Positions 1 to 10,081 of a DNA stretch of 64,000 nt are shown here, piece after piece; within the stretch, counting starts at the first letter, position 1; every line of letters begins with the position of its first letter. A model generated the notes under the pieces. The model searched no databases. It was not told where the DNA came from and saw nothing but the letters and a program-made list of their open reading frames with translations. Made by a program: the position numbers and the translations under genes. The DNA is from Stutzerimonas zhaodongensis (GTDB taxonomy: Bacteria; Pseudomonadota; Gammaproteobacteria; Pseudomonadales; Pseudomonadaceae), in assembly GCF_003696365.1 (NCBI RefSeq), contig NZ_RFFM01000002.1:496001-560000 (forward strand). The letters run 5' to 3'.

Positions 1-153
1 GTCAGGATTTTTACCAACATGCCAATCACCGGTACCCGCTGAATCGATGGTGACCCGACTCGCCAGCCCAGCATCCCGTACGTATTGGCGAAACACGGCT
101 TCAGCGGTGGGCGATCGGCAGATGTTGCCCATACAGACAAACAAAACCTTCAC
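1..153 (-). CDS. Low-molecular-weight protein tyrosine phosphatase (3' part cut by window edge)
   Basis: Cytosolic phosphatase that removes phosphate from phosphotyrosine (LMW-PTP family). The start is GTG at 153, reading MKVLFVCMGNICRSPTAE. The P-loop CX5R is seen as C-MGNIC-R (Cys7 to Arg13), followed by SPTAE, the family signature. Fifty-one residues are present of a family length of about 150; the rest lies left of the window. The start follows the kdsB stop by 2 nt, so the two are co-transcribed. In Pseudomonas this gene commonly sits between kdsB and murB (recalled synteny). The substrate cannot be told from the fragment. Confidence 0.9.
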   Translation of the reverse strand, partial: MKVLFVCMGNICRSPTAEAVFRQYVRDAGLASRVTIDSAGTGDWHVGKNPD

Positions 154-155
154 GC

Positions 156-920
156 TTAGACTCCGAGCAGCTTGCGAACACGTTCCAAATCATCGGAAGT
201 ATCGACCCCAGGCGGCGGCGCCTCGACCGCATCAGCAACATGTATGCGTACGCCATTCCATAATGCCCGCAACTGCTCCAGACACTCGGTGCTCTCCAGC
301 CAGCATGGCCCCCACTTCACGAAGTCAGCAAGAAAACCGGCCCGATAGGCATAGATGCCAATATGGCGGCGATATGGAACGCCCAACGGCAGTGCAGCTT
401 TATCACGGGCGAATTCATCGCGAGCCCAAGGCAGCGGAGCACGGCTGAATGTCAGCGCCAATCCATTGATGTCGCACAGTACTTTGACGACGTTCGGATT
501 GAACAAAGCCTGCGGGTCTGTAAGTGGCTCAGCAAGCGTAGCGATGGCAGCTTCCGAATGGGATGCGAGGTTGTGCGCTACCTGGTTGATTACAGCTGGA
601 GGAATCAGCGGCTCGTCGCCCTGGACATTTACCACGATAGCGTCATCCGCCAGCCCAAGTTTGGCAGCCACTTCAGCGAGACGATCCGTACCGGACTCGT
701 GTTCGGCACGGGTCAACAGCACCTCCGCGCCGAAGCCCATGCAAGCGTCCTGTATGCGGCTGTCGTCCGTCGCGACCACCACCCGCTGCGCATCGCTTCT
801 ACAGGCCTTCTCCCAGACATGACGAATCATCGGCTTGCCGGCGATGTCTTGCAGCGGCTTGCCCGGCAGGCGACTTGACGCATAACGCGCAGGAATAACG
901 ACCGTGTAGGCAGTACTCAT
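156..920 (-). CDS. kdsB: 3-deoxy-manno-octulosonate cytidylyltransferase (CMP-Kdo synthetase)
   Basis: Activates Kdo with CTP to CMP-Kdo, the donor for the LPS inner core; cytosolic, in the Kdo/lipid A pathway. 254 residues, the usual KdsB length. The N-terminal nucleotidyltransferase motif [15 protein letters not shown] (about residues 10-24) and the [10 protein letters not shown] motif (about residues 97-106, Mg/Kdo site) are both present. The ATG at 920 overlaps the stop of the upstream Trm112-like gene as ATGA, and the LMW phosphatase begins 2 nt downstream. lpxK lies upstream in the same run, so lipid A/Kdo steps are grouped. Confidence 0.97.
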   Translation of the reverse strand: MSTAYTVVIPARYASSRLPGKPLQDIAGKPMIRHVWEKACRSDAQRVVVATDDSRIQDACMGFGAEVLLTRAEHESGTDRLAEVAAKLGLADDAIVVNVQGDEPLIPPAVINQVAHNLASHSEAAIATLAEPLTDPQALFNPNVVKVLCDINGLALTFSRAPLPWARDEFARDKAALPLGVPYRRHIGIYAYRAGFLADFVKWGPCWLESTECLEQLRALWNGVRIHVADAVEAPPPGVDTSDDLERVRKLLGV

Positions 921-1102
921 TTGTCCAGACGCTCATCCACATCAAGAGTGCGAGCTTCGCTTTCCAGCATTACCGGAATGCCATCTCTTACTGGAAAAGC
1001 CATGCCGTCGGCCTTGCAGATGAGTTCGGACTTGTCTTCGGCGAGCTTCAACGGGCCCTTGCAGAGCGGGCAGGCCAGAATATCTAGAAGTTTGGTATCC
1101 AT
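917..1102 (-). CDS. Trm112-family small protein (YcaR-like)
   Basis: 61-residue protein starting [18 protein letters not shown]. The CPLCKG motif and the later VRDGIPVML segment are typical of the Trm112/YcaR family, small zinc-ribbon-like proteins. Here the second cysteine pair is only partly kept (a single Cys in LICKADG), as in many gammaproteobacterial members. The ATG at 1102 is chosen because upstream in-frame sequence is unlike the family. It overlaps kdsB by ATGA and lies between lpxK and kdsB, the usual place in gammaproteobacteria. In archaea and eukaryotes Trm112 activates methyltransferases; no bacterial partner can be named from this sequence. Confidence 0.88.
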   Translation of the reverse strand: MDTKLLDILACPLCKGPLKLAEDKSELICKADGMAFPVRDGIPVMLESEARTLDVDERLDK

Positions 1103-1149
1103 GCGCAGTCCTTGGATGCAGCCGACTGCACCTGGCAGATCGAGCAGCT

Positions 1150-2154
1150 TTAGCGGTGTCCGGGTAGCAAACGGTCCAGCTGGGCATCGAACCAGGTTAC
1201 GAACGCCGCAGAGGGCTCGACTTTCACCTGCAGATAGCTCCAGCCCGGCTGCGCGAATGCCCGGCATTTGACCGCATCCTTCTCGGTCATCACCAACGGT
1301 AACTCGGGGCTGAATCTCAGCTGCTCCAGGCTATAGCGGGCGTGGTCGGCGAAAGGATGCGGAACTGGGCGCCAGTGTAGCGCCTCGAGCGTAGTGAAGA
1401 AACGCTGTGGATTGCCTATCCCGGCGACGGCGTGCAGCTGCTGGCCCGGAGGATAGTAGTCAAGCGGCCAGCTCTGATTGCTTACCAGCTCTATCAGCCG
1501 TGAAGGCTTGAGGGCAAATGCATAGCCAGTGACCATGTCTTCTGATGCGCCATTGAAAAGCACGGCATCGACAGCTTCCAGACGCTCCACTGGTTCACGT
1601 AAGGGCCCGGCCGGCAAACAACGCCCGTTGCCCAAGCCACGAGCTGCATCAATCAGCACCAGTTCCAGATCACGGGCCAACCGATAATGCTGCAAGCCAT
1701 CATCCGAGAGAATGAGATCGACGGCTTCATGCTTGAGCATCTCGCGCACCGCACGTGAGCGATCCGGGTCGATAACAAGCGGCACGTTTGTGCGTTGAGA
1801 AATCAGAAGCGGCTCGTCTCCAGCCTCTGCTGCGGACTGCTCAGGCGATACGCGCCATGGATACGAGGGGGGCGTGGCGCCATATCCGCGACTTACCACG
1901 CCGACACTCAGTCCGCGACTGCGGCAGTGCTCGATCAGCCATAGGATGAGAGGGGTTTTTCCAGTACCGCCAACCGTGATGTTGCCCACCACAACCACAG
2001 GCACCGAGGCTCGATACGAATCAGCAGTGCCCTTGAGAAACCTGTTCCGCTTGGCGATCACTACCCGCCGATAGATAGCCTCCAGCGGGCCAAGTAAAGC
2101 CAGCGCCGGATGCCCTTCATACCAGGCCTGCTGGAGACGGTCGGCGAAGGACAT
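1150..2154 (-). CDS. lpxK: Tetraacyldisaccharide 4'-kinase
   Basis: Inner-membrane-associated kinase that phosphorylates the 4' position of the tetraacyldisaccharide lipid A precursor using ATP. 334 residues, the normal length. The Walker A-like loop [13 protein letters not shown] lies at about residues 57-69, preceded by VVVV. The motif [14 protein letters not shown], with the catalytic Asp region of LpxK, is also present. The gene overlaps the exbD stop by 1 nt, so translation is coupled to ExbBD. msbA, which neighbours lpxK in enterics, is not here. Confidence 0.97.
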   Translation of the reverse strand: MSFADRLQQAWYEGHPALALLGPLEAIYRRVVIAKRNRFLKGTADSYRASVPVVVVGNITVGGTGKTPLILWLIEHCRSRGLSVGVVSRGYGATPPSYPWRVSPEQSAAEAGDEPLLISQRTNVPLVIDPDRSRAVREMLKHEAVDLILSDDGLQHYRLARDLELVLIDAARGLGNGRCLPAGPLREPVERLEAVDAVLFNGASEDMVTGYAFALKPSRLIELVSNQSWPLDYYPPGQQLHAVAGIGNPQRFFTTLEALHWRPVPHPFADHARYSLEQLRFSPELPLVMTEKDAVKCRAFAQPGWSYLQVKVEPSAAFVTWFDAQLDRLLPGHR

Positions 2155-2582
2155 CAGGGCTCCGGCTGGGCCTCGACGGTAGTGATGCGCAACTGTGCGA
2201 AACCAAGCTTCCCGGCAGCATCCATCGCGGTGATGACAGCCTGATGAGGCGTCTTACCATCAGCGCTGATGATCATCGGCAGGCTAGTGTCTCCGCCGGA
2301 CTCCTTGCTGAGCGCTGCCATGAGGGTACTGAGGTCATGCTTGATCAATGTCTTGCCATTGAGCGTGAAGCTCCCGTCGACATCGATAACCACCTCCAGC
2401 TGCTTGTTAACAGCATCTTGAGGGGGGGTTCCGCTGGCTGCTTCAGGTAGATCCACCTGCAACTGGGTTTCGCGGGTGAATGTTGTGGTCACCACAAAGA
2501 ACAGCAATAGGATGAAGACCACGTCGATCAAAGGAGCCAGACCGATGTCGACATTTTCCCGCGCCTTGCGTCGGAACTTCAC
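2154..2582 (-). CDS. exbD: ExbD-type biopolymer transport protein
   Basis: 142-residue ExbD/TolR family protein: a short cytoplasmic N-terminus, one membrane helix at about residues 16-38 ([15 protein letters not shown]) and a periplasmic domain. The Asp in LIDVVF is the conserved residue of the proton path in this family. It works with ExbB as a proton-driven motor, usually energising TonB. It overlaps exbB by ATGA and lpxK by 1 nt. No tonB or receptor gene is nearby, so the energised partner is unknown. Confidence 0.93.
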   Translation of the reverse strand: MKFRRKARENVDIGLAPLIDVVFILLLFFVVTTTFTRETQLQVDLPEAASGTPPQDAVNKQLEVVIDVDGSFTLNGKTLIKHDLSTLMAALSKESGGDTSLPMIISADGKTPHQAVITAMDAAGKLGFAQLRITTVEAQPEP

Positions 2583-3211
2583 GCCTTGCCCTCACCCAGA
2601 TCGACGTCACGGTCACCCTGCACCACCTCGACCAGCTTGATTGCTTCTTGCTCCATGCCAACGACCAGCTCTTCGACGCGACGTAGCAGGAAGCGATGGA
2701 AGAACAGCGCGGGGATGCCGACCATCAGGCCAGCAGCTGTGGTGATCAGCGCCTTGGAAATACCGGCAGCGAGCAGCGGCGCATTGGCCATGCCAGATCC
2801 CATAAAGGCACTGAAGATCTCGATCATCCCGAGCACTGTACCCAACAGCCCAAGCAGCGGAGCGATGCCAGCAATCGTACCCAGCGCATTGAGGTAACGC
2901 TCGAGATCATGGACGACACGTGCAGCCGCTTCCTCTATGCACTCCTTCATGATTTCTCGACCATGTTTGGAGTTGGCCAGGCCTGCCGCAAGGATCTCGC
3001 CAAGTGGCGAGTCTGCGCGCAGCTCCTTGAGCTTTTGGTTGCTGAGCTTCTTATCCTTGATCCACTTCCACACTTGGCCAAGCAGATGCTGAGGCGTCAC
3101 GCGGCTAGGACGTAATGTCCACAGTCGTTCGGCGATGATGCCAGCGGCCGCGATGGAACACAGGATGATTGGCAGCATTATCCAGCCGCCTGATTTGACC
3201 AGCTCCCACAC
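2579..3211 (-). CDS. exbB: MotA/TolQ/ExbB proton-channel family protein
   Basis: 210 residues with three expected membrane segments: MLPIILCSIAAAGII near the start (about residues 12-26), then two more around residues 110-125 and 140-170. The stretch LNALGTIAGIAPLLGLLGTV is the family hallmark. Together with the downstream ExbD it forms a proton-driven inner-membrane complex. It is first in the exbB-exbD-lpxK-Trm112-kdsB-phosphatase run, 71 nt from comEC. Naming as exbB rather than tolQ follows from the ExbD partner and the absence of tolA/tolB/pal. Confidence 0.92.
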   Translation of the reverse strand: MWELVKSGGWIMLPIILCSIAAAGIIAERLWTLRPSRVTPQHLLGQVWKWIKDKKLSNQKLKELRADSPLGEILAAGLANSKHGREIMKECIEEAAARVVHDLERYLNALGTIAGIAPLLGLLGTVLGMIEIFSAFMGSGMANAPLLAAGISKALITTAAGLMVGIPALFFHRFLLRRVEELVVGMEQEAIKLVEVVQGDRDVDLGEGKA

Positions 3212-3282
3212 GAGATGAATCCCCCTCGAAAAAGTGGCGCCACTCTAGCATAGGGCCGGCAGACCGCCGACGGCCCCGGTTC

Positions 3283-5508
3283 TCATTTTTCCCGCCAGAA
3301 TCGCCGTTTGGCGCGCAATCCCTGAACAGTGCCGAAACTGCCCAACCGGATCAACATCGCGCCTTGCTCTGCCGTGTCGTGGACCTGTGCTCCAGACGCA
3401 CGCAGACGCGCTACGACCTCCGGATGCGGATGCCCAAATGCGTTGTGCATGCCACGTGATACAAGCGCACCCTCAGCTCCTGTTGCTTCGATAAAAGCGC
3501 TGGAAGAAGAGCTGCGACTGCCATGATGCGGCACCAGCAACCAACGCACATTTATAGGCATTTCGCTTGCCATCAACGCATGCTCCGCTTGCACGTCAAT
3601 GTCACCTGTCAGCAGCATCCGCTCACCCTTCGCTTCGATCAGCAGCACGCAAGACAACTGGTTGCCGTTACGAGCCATCGGCCACTGCCAAAGCATGAAA
3701 CTGACCCCATTCCACTCCCAACGCTCACCGGAACGGCAGGGTCCCACGCCCTTCAGCCGAGGCAATCTTTCCGGCTCACCGCTTATCACTCGAGCGGGTG
3801 GCATCTGTCTTTGAATGGATAATGCGCCGCCAGCATGATCACTGTCGGCATGACTGAGGAGCATCAGATCAAGCCGACTTAGGCCCAACGACCGCATTGA
3901 CGGAAAGACAACTCGCTCGCCAATGTCAAAATCGCCGTAGCGTGGACCCGCGTCGTAGAGCAACGCGTGTTCGCGTGTGCGGACCAATACTGACAGCCCC
4001 TGCCCGACGTCGAAGACCCATATCTGCGCGAGCCCTTCCGCAGGCCCGCTCGACGGTGGAAATACCAATGGCGCAAGAAACACTACCCCAAGGGCGCGAA
4101 ACGGCACCCCGGCAGGCAGCAGAATAATGAAGACACCCAGCGCGACCAGCGCCCAGCCCCAGAGTGGTAGAGACGCCGGTAGCCAAGCGGGCTGCCAGCC
4201 GGCAAACCACTGCAGCGTGCTGAAGAGAAATTCCAGCAAGCCGCCAGCGATCCAGAGCAAAGGTTCACCGATCGCTGGAAGCCATAGCAACGAAGTGCCC
4301 AATAGCGACAGCGGAACGATGACTGCACTCACAAGCGGCACGGCGAACAGGTTGACTAGCGGCCCGCTTATGCTTACCGGTAGTCCCAGCGCCAGCAGAA
4401 TCGGCAGAAGTCCGAGCGCCATGCTCCATTGTGCGCGCCCCAAGGCGCGCCAAGCGCTCACGCTGCCGAGCCGTCCACGGAATATAAGAACGAGCAAGGC
4501 CACGGCCAGAAATGACAACCAGAATCCGGATTGCAACCCCACAAGTGGGTCGAGCAGCAGAACTGCAACCAGCGCGATGAGAAACGGCAGCCAGACACCC
4601 AAATGCCGAAACCGCAAGCGCCATACAAGCACCAGCCCGACCATGACCAGCGCCCTTTGGACAGGCACCTCAAATCCCGCCAGCCAGCCGTAAGCAAGCG
4701 CACCTAGGAGCGCTAGGGCACATGCAAAAGGAAGCCATGACAATCGATGAGGCCAAAGCCCCCACCGCGCCAGCAGCGCAACCAGCCCGTAGAGCAAGCC
4801 AGCCAGCATCCCTACGTGTTGGCCAGAGATCACCATGAGATGCACCGTTCCGGTGTCCTGCAAGACTCGCCAGTCGGATGACGACAGGCCGCTGTCATCC
4901 CCCACCACGAGGGCAGCTACGGCACCTGAACGTCCCTGTGCATCGATCATCATCAAGCGTTGCCGCAAGCGGTCCCGCCACGTTTCTCCCTCGCCCGTCT
5001 GAGACATCCGCTCACCAGCCTTGACGGTGCCACTGGCGCCTATCCTTCGTGCCAGTAGCCAGGCTTCATAATCGAAGGAATGAGGATTGACCAGGCCCCG
5101 TGGGCGCTTCAGCTTGGCAGCCAGCCTCCATCGTTCTCCCGCATTGATGGCAGGGCCGTCATACCAGGCAAGCCGCAATCTGGAGGGAAGTCCGCTGTGC
5201 CGAGACGAAACCTCGGTCAGCTCGAAGCGCACCACGCCATCGCGAGTATCAGGCAGGCCAATTACACGTCCTTCCAGCCAGAAAGTCCGGCCATCCATGT
5301 CTTGTCCAAGCCGATCCGTCAACGCCCATTGCGCTGAAAGGCAGGCCCAGCCGACGCCGACCAGAAAGCAGCCGAGCAACCGGCAGCGCGACGGCAATAT
5401 CGTGATACCCACCAGACAGATGAGTACTGAAACCCACACCGGAGGCAGTTGCGGAAGGAAGCGCAGCAGTAAAAGGCCAGCTGCAAGCGCCAGCAACGCT
5501 GTACGCAT
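3283..5508 (-). CDS. comEC: DNA internalisation competence protein ComEC/Rec2
   Basis: Inner-membrane channel that carries single-stranded DNA into the cytoplasm during natural transformation. 741 residues. The order is short N-terminal hydrophobic helices, an OB-like domain (about 50-180), the multi-helix Competence domain (about 200-480), and a C-terminal metallo-beta-lactamase-like domain with the motif LLSHADSDHAGG at about residues 546-557. The late PHHGSRSSSS segment is also typical. The length matches the family and the frame is intact, so the cell may be transformable, a well-known property of P. stutzeri. It is read alone, 71 nt upstream of the stop-side of exbB, with DUF2062 divergent on the other side. 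Confidence 0.96.
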   Translation of the reverse strand: MRTALLALAAGLLLLRFLPQLPPVWVSVLICLVGITILPSRCRLLGCFLVGVGWACLSAQWALTDRLGQDMDGRTFWLEGRVIGLPDTRDGVVRFELTEVSSRHSGLPSRLRLAWYDGPAINAGERWRLAAKLKRPRGLVNPHSFDYEAWLLARRIGASGTVKAGERMSQTGEGETWRDRLRQRLMMIDAQGRSGAVAALVVGDDSGLSSSDWRVLQDTGTVHLMVISGQHVGMLAGLLYGLVALLARWGLWPHRLSWLPFACALALLGALAYGWLAGFEVPVQRALVMVGLVLVWRLRFRHLGVWLPFLIALVAVLLLDPLVGLQSGFWLSFLAVALLVLIFRGRLGSVSAWRALGRAQWSMALGLLPILLALGLPVSISGPLVNLFAVPLVSAVIVPLSLLGTSLLWLPAIGEPLLWIAGGLLEFLFSTLQWFAGWQPAWLPASLPLWGWALVALGVFIILLPAGVPFRALGVVFLAPLVFPPSSGPAEGLAQIWVFDVGQGLSVLVRTREHALLYDAGPRYGDFDIGERVVFPSMRSLGLSRLDLMLLSHADSDHAGGALSIQRQMPPARVISGEPERLPRLKGVGPCRSGERWEWNGVSFMLWQWPMARNGNQLSCVLLIEAKGERMLLTGDIDVQAEHALMASEMPINVRWLLVPHHGSRSSSSSAFIEATGAEGALVSRGMHNAFGHPHPEVVARLRASGAQVHDTAEQGAMLIRLGSFGTVQGLRAKRRFWREK

Positions 5509-5687
5509 GTGATCTCCTGGATTCCATTCCAGCGACCGGCCACCAGATACAAACGGATACCGAGTCGCCGCGGGTTAGCTAACGTCCTGTCAGCCCTCAC
5601 AGTGTAGAATTGATGTCACAAACACCGCTCAGCGCCGGGTCTCGTTTCGAGCATAATCGGCGCGCTTCAGCCCGCCAGAGAATCTTC

Positions 5688-6215
5688 ATGCCGCGTCGTT
5701 TATTCAAACGCTACATGCCGCACCCTGATCGTCTAAAGGCGCACAAGTCTTTGCGGTTTCTCGGCACCCTGACACACGACCCGAATCTTCTACATCTCAA
5801 CCGACATTCAGTCTCCAGGGCAATGTCCATCGGCTTGTTCTGGGCGATGATCCCGATGCCGATGCAGATGCTGGCAGCAGCGCTGTTCGCTATTCCGGCA
5901 CGAGCCAACTTGCCTATTGCTGTAGGTTTGGTCTGGCTGACCAACCCACTGACGATGCCAGCGGTGTTTTATTGCAACTACAAGGTTGGCGCCTGGTTGA
6001 TGGACACCCCGGTATCGCCGATGCCGATGGAGCTGAGTCTTGCCTGGGTACGCCAGATGCTCAACAGTCATTGGCAGCCGCTGTTTCTGGGCTCTTTCGT
6101 AGTGGGCGTCGTCGTCGCCATACTCGGCTATATCGCCACCCAGAGCTACTGGCGCTGGTGGGTCAGCCGTAGTTGGCGCAAGCGGCGAATGGATCGCCGC
6201 TCCAGTCACTCATAG
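5688..6215 (+). CDS. DUF2062 domain membrane protein
   Basis: 175 residues when started at the ATG at 5688 (MPRRLFKRYMPHPDRLK); the longer in-frame extension upstream is unlike the family. DUF2062 proteins carry a basic N-terminus and two or three membrane segments, seen here at about residues 50-70 (GLFWAMIPMPMQML), 78-95 and 140-165. The C-terminus is basic (SWRKRRMDRRS). Function is unknown. It is divergent from comEC and its last 10 nt overlap the end of the convergent lolE gene. In Pseudomonas it commonly sits between comEC and the lol genes (recalled synteny). Confidence 0.85.
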   Translation: MPRRLFKRYMPHPDRLKAHKSLRFLGTLTHDPNLLHLNRHSVSRAMSIGLFWAMIPMPMQMLAAALFAIPARANLPIAVGLVWLTNPLTMPAVFYCNYKVGAWLMDTPVSPMPMELSLAWVRQMLNSHWQPLFLGSFVVGVVVAILGYIATQSYWRWWVSRSWRKRRMDRRSSHS

Positions 6216-7453
6216 CGAAGCGCTTCGGCCGGCTGAGTCTGCGCTGCACGCCAGGCAGGATAGAGAGTCGCCAGAAAGCTCAGCACCAACGCAGCCATAG
6301 TCACCAGCAGGACATCCTCCAGACGCAGCTCAGACGGCAAAGTACTGATGAAATAAACGTCTGAACTGAAAATGTGCTGGCCTGTGACTTTTTCAAGCCA
6401 GGACACGAGCGCGCTGACATTGAGAGCTCCGAGCACACCTAACACCGTCCCTATCAGTGTGCCAGTCAGGCCGATGATGCTGCCTTGGACCATGAAGATC
6501 GCCATGATCTGTCGAGGCGTCATCCCAAGAGTTCTAAGAATGGCGATGTCTGCGCGCTTGTCAGCCACGACCATGATCAGCGTTGCAATGATATTGAATG
6601 CTGCAACCGCCACGATCAGCAAAAGAAGTAGACCAATCATGGTCTTCTCCATTTTCATCGCGCTGAAGAGGCTCCCCTGAGTGAGCGACCAATCCTCAGC
6701 GCGATAGCCACTTCCAAGCTCTGCCGCGAGCTCTGCCGCAACTTCCGGCGCCCGGTATAGATCCGCCAGGCGAACTCTTACGCCCTCGACCTGATCCGGC
6801 TGCCACCGAAGAATGCGCGCAGCATCCGCGCGGTGAATCATCGCCAGACTACCGTCCAGCTCAGCGCCAACTTTGAATACGCCGACCACGTTTAAGCGCT
6901 GCATCTTGGGAGTGATCCCACCAGGCGCGTCACTGAGCTCAGGAACAATGAGTGTGAGGTTGTCGCCCAGTTTCAGGCCGAAGCGACGTGCTGTCATCAG
7001 ACCGAGGATGACCCCTGACTCGCCAGGTCGAAGGTCACCAATCTTGCCGGCGATCATTTTGGAACCAAGGATCGAAACCCGCTCTTCTGCCCCTGGATCA
7101 ATCCCTTTGATCTCGATGGGCTGCATCGAACCCTTGAACGAAAGCATTCCTTCAAGCTGGGTGATCGGTGCTGCGCCAAGCACTCCGGAATGACCTTCAA
7201 GCTTTTCAGCCAGTGTCTGCCAATCCGCTACAGGCTGCCCGTCACCCGCTATCACCGCATGCGGAACCATGCCGAGAATGCGGTTGCTCATCTCGCGCTG
7301 AAAACCATTCATAACCGACAGCACCATGATCATCGCCAACACGCCCAGAGACAGGCCAATCATCGACGTCAGAGAGATGAAAGAGATGAAGTGATTGCGA
7401 CGCTTGGCACGCGTGTAGCGACTACCAATGAAGATGCTGAGCGGCCTGAACAT
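6206..7453 (-). CDS. lolE: Lipoprotein-releasing ABC transporter permease LolE
   Basis: Membrane subunit of LolCDE, which extracts outer-membrane lipoproteins from the inner membrane and hands them to LolA. 415 residues with the MacB/FtsX fold: one N-terminal helix at about 25-50, a periplasmic domain, and three C-terminal helices (about 270-400). It has the same length as its paralogue at 8159-9406 and matches it closely at both ends (both start MFRPLS and end with LYPAWRAA...AEALRYE). It is third in the order lolC-lolD-lolE. Calling this copy E rather than C follows operon position and is partly convention. Confidence 0.92.
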   Translation of the reverse strand: MFRPLSIFIGSRYTRAKRRNHFISFISLTSMIGLSLGVLAMIMVLSVMNGFQREMSNRILGMVPHAVIAGDGQPVADWQTLAEKLEGHSGVLGAAPITQLEGMLSFKGSMQPIEIKGIDPGAEERVSILGSKMIAGKIGDLRPGESGVILGLMTARRFGLKLGDNLTLIVPELSDAPGGITPKMQRLNVVGVFKVGAELDGSLAMIHRADAARILRWQPDQVEGVRVRLADLYRAPEVAAELAAELGSGYRAEDWSLTQGSLFSAMKMEKTMIGLLLLLIVAVAAFNIIATLIMVVADKRADIAILRTLGMTPRQIMAIFMVQGSIIGLTGTLIGTVLGVLGALNVSALVSWLEKVTGQHIFSSDVYFISTLPSELRLEDVLLVTMAALVLSFLATLYPAWRAAQTQPAEALRYE

Positions 7454-8166
7454 CAGCCTGCCACCAATCGGCCGTCTTCCAGGCGCAGAATGTGATCCAT
7501 CTGCCCTGCCAGCTGCGGATCATGGGTGACAACAAGGAACGCCGTGCGCAAGGAGCTGCTCAGCTCCAGCATCAAATCCTGAATGCCCTGAGCGGTATGG
7601 TGATCAAGGTTGCCGGTGGGCTCGTCGAGTAACACCAGTGCTGGACGATTGGCCAATGCGCGAGCGATTGCCACGCGCTGACGCTCCCCTCCTGACAATT
7701 CCGACGGCTTATGCGCCAGCCGGTGGCCCAGGCCCACCCGCTGCAACAGCTCAGTGGCCCGCTTGCGCGCCTCCGGTATCGACACCTTGCCAATCAGCAA
7801 GGGCATGCAAACGTTTTCCAAGGCCGTGAACTCGGGCAGGAGGTGATGAAACTGATAGACAAAGCCGAGCGCGCGATTACGCAATAGACCGCGGTCCTTT
7901 TCGCTGAGCGCTGAGAGTTCTTCTCCTGCCAGCCAGACACTGCCCTCGCTCGGCGTATCAAGACCGCCCAGCAGATTGAGCAAGGTACTTTTGCCGGAGC
8001 CGGAGCTGCCGACGATGGCGACCCGCTGTCCGGGGAACAACTCCAGCTGCAGGCCGGCCAAGACGCTGACCGATTCGGGTCCCTGTTCGTAGCGCTTGCC
8101 CAGGTTGCGGCAGCTCAGTACCGCTGCATCCTTCGTAGAACTTTCATTCATAACCAGCTCACTCAT
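7453..8166 (-). CDS. lolD: Lipoprotein-releasing ABC transporter ATPase LolD
   Basis: Cytoplasmic ATPase that powers LolCE. Walker [10 protein letters not shown], the signature [15 protein letters not shown] and Walker [14 protein letters not shown] are all present. The ATG at 8166 ([10 protein letters not shown]) is preferred: it overlaps the lolC stop by 8 nt, giving translational coupling, and yields 237 residues. An internal ATG at 8151 is an alternative; the longer in-frame extension upstream lies inside lolC. It ends 1 nt into the lolE start. Confidence 0.96.
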   Translation of the reverse strand: MSELVMNESSTKDAAVLSCRNLGKRYEQGPESVSVLAGLQLELFPGQRVAIVGSSGSGKSTLLNLLGGLDTPSEGSVWLAGEELSALSEKDRGLLRNRALGFVYQFHHLLPEFTALENVCMPLLIGKVSIPEARKRATELLQRVGLGHRLAHKPSELSGGERQRVAIARALANRPALVLLDEPTGNLDHHTAQGIQDLMLELSSSLRTAFLVVTHDPQLAGQMDHILRLEDGRLVAG

Positions 8167-9406
8167 ATCGTAACGCCTCGGCCGGTTGGGTCCGAGCCGC
8201 ACGCCACGCAGGATAAAGGGTGGCGAAAAAACTCAGCACGAGCGCCGCTGCACACACTTGAACCACATCGGCGGCTAACAGACGGGACGGCAGATAATCT
8301 ATGAAATAGACGTCTGCATTTAGAAACTTATGCCCGATCAAGCGCTCCAGGGCCGCGATCCAGCTACTCACATTCAGTGCAGCCAAGATGCCAAGCACGG
8401 CGCCCACCAAGGTGCCTACGACGCCGATCACGGTTCCCTGCACCATGAAGATCGCCATGATCTGCTTAGGCGTCGCGCCCAAAGTGCGAAGGATGGCGAT
8501 GTCCCCTCGCTTGTCGGTAACAACCATGACCAGCGTTGAAATGATATTGAAGGCGGCCACCGCAACGATCAGCAGCAGCAAGAGGCCGATCATGGCTTTT
8601 TCCATACGGATCGCCTGGTAGAGATTGCCGTGCGTGCGGGTCCAGTCTCGGGAATAGAAACCCTCACCCAGCTGACCTGCCAGCTCCCAAGCGATGCGCG
8701 GTGCCTGAAACAAATCCTCGAAACGCAGCCGCACGCCTTGAACCTGATCCGGCTTCCAACGGTGCAAACGCGCAAGATCCGAAATATTGGTCATTGCCAC
8801 GTAACCATCGATTTCCCCTGCGCCGACATGAAATATCCCGCGCACGGTAAAGCGCTTCATGCGTGGGAACACGCCAGCCGGCGTGACAGTGACCTCGGGC
8901 GCCACGAAGGTGATCTTGTCACCGACGCCCACGCCTAGCTTGTCGGCCGCCTTATCGCCGATGACGATGCCGAACTCTCCGGGCTGTAGATCCTGCAAGG
9001 AGCCATCACGGAAAAACCGAGCGATGATGGATACGTCTGATTCGACGTCTGGATCAACCGCATTGATCAGGATTTTGGTCACTTGCCCGCGATGGGTAAG
9101 CAGCCCTTGCATCTGGATAAAAGGCGCTACTGCGTCCACCTGCGGGTGCTCCACCAGGCGCTCGCCCAGTGCCGGCCAGTCATCGATAGGCGTCGGGCTT
9201 TCGATGGTGGCGTGCGGAACCATGCCCAGCACGCGAGTGCGCATTTCATGGTCGAAGCCATTCATGACCGACAGCACGACGATCATCACCAGAACGCCTA
9301 AGGCGAGCCCAATCATGGAGGTGAAGGATATGAAGGAGACGAAGAGGCTGCGGCGTCTGGCGCGTGTGTAGCGCGCCCCGATATATACGGACAACGGTCT
9401 GAACAT
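8159..9406 (-). CDS. lolC: Lipoprotein-releasing ABC transporter permease LolC
   Basis: First gene of the lolCDE operon; 415-residue inner-membrane permease that, with LolD and LolE, releases outer-membrane lipoproteins. An N-terminal helix (about 25-50, [18 protein letters not shown]), a long periplasmic domain and three C-terminal helices are visible, including [19 protein letters not shown]. It shares long identical stretches with LolE, consistent with an ancient duplication. Divergent from the PilZ gene 100 nt away, so the promoters for both lie in 9407-9506. Confidence 0.92.
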   Translation of the reverse strand: MFRPLSVYIGARYTRARRRSLFVSFISFTSMIGLALGVLVMIVVLSVMNGFDHEMRTRVLGMVPHATIESPTPIDDWPALGERLVEHPQVDAVAPFIQMQGLLTHRGQVTKILINAVDPDVESDVSIIARFFRDGSLQDLQPGEFGIVIGDKAADKLGVGVGDKITFVAPEVTVTPAGVFPRMKRFTVRGIFHVGAGEIDGYVAMTNISDLARLHRWKPDQVQGVRLRFEDLFQAPRIAWELAGQLGEGFYSRDWTRTHGNLYQAIRMEKAMIGLLLLLIVAVAAFNIISTLVMVVTDKRGDIAILRTLGATPKQIMAIFMVQGTVIGVVGTLVGAVLGILAALNVSSWIAALERLIGHKFLNADVYFIDYLPSRLLAADVVQVCAAALVLSFFATLYPAWRAARTQPAEALRYE

Positions 9407-9506
9407 AAATCGTTGGGTTCGCTTTCGCTGGCAGGAATTAACAAGCTGAATGACGTTGCCAGGCGGCCTGATACACTCAAGCCATCACTGCAGCCCAGGG
9501 ATCGAC

Positions 9507-10079
9507 ATGCCCACTGAAGACACCGAAGATCGCCGCGAATACTATCGTATCGAGGACATGATCGCACTGGAAATCCTGCCGCCGGAATACGCCGAAACAG
9601 TCTCCGATTGCAACTCGACACAACACTTCGATCTGCTGGCCGAGCTCCATCAACTCGATTTCGAAGCTCAGCATCTACTGCGTCAGATCGCTGAAGGCAA
9701 TCGCACGCTCGCAAACTACTTGAAAGTGCAAAACAAGCGCATCGATCTGATCGGGCAGGCGCTGGTACAGGATCGATTGAAAGACCTTGGCCCACCCCGT
9801 GAGGTGATTCTCTCTGAAGGAGGGGTCAGTTTCTTGAACGATCACTCGCTTGACGAGGGCTCGATCTGGACGCTAAAGCTGATGCTGATGCCACTAGGCC
9901 TGGGCATGATGCTGGAGGCGCGCATCGCGACATGCCAAGCGCTGGAAGATGGCAGGTACGCCATTGGTACATCCTTCGAAGCGTTGACTGATGCACAACG
10001 GCAACTGCTGGCACGGCATATCCTGCAAAAACAGGCTACAGAAAGACGCCTGGCTCGAGAAAGCCTGCAGGAACCTTGA
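9507..10079 (+). CDS. PilZ-domain protein (probable c-di-GMP receptor)
   Basis: 190 residues from the ATG at 9507; the longer in-frame start is less likely because RREYYRIED then sits near the N-terminus as in other PilZ proteins. The c-di-GMP binding motif RxxxR is seen as R10-EYY-R14. A second motif, LSEGGVSFL at about residues 109-117, fits the SxxG element. Between them lies a charged helical insert (about 40-90). It is not the type IV pilus PilZ itself, being longer and elsewhere in context. It is followed 2 nt later by a small exported protein and then a phosphodiesterase, probably one transcript. Confidence 0.82.
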   Translation: MPTEDTEDRREYYRIEDMIALEILPPEYAETVSDCNSTQHFDLLAELHQLDFEAQHLLRQIAEGNRTLANYLKVQNKRIDLIGQALVQDRLKDLGPPREVILSEGGVSFLNDHSLDEGSIWTLKLMLMPLGLGMMLEARIATCQALEDGRYAIGTSFEALTDAQRQLLARHILQKQATERRLARESLQEP

Positions 10080-10081
10080 TC

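Noticed and set aside
47..448. Plus-strand open frame of 133 codons
   Set aside because: It is the reverse of kdsB and the LMW phosphatase; composition and residues are not protein-like.
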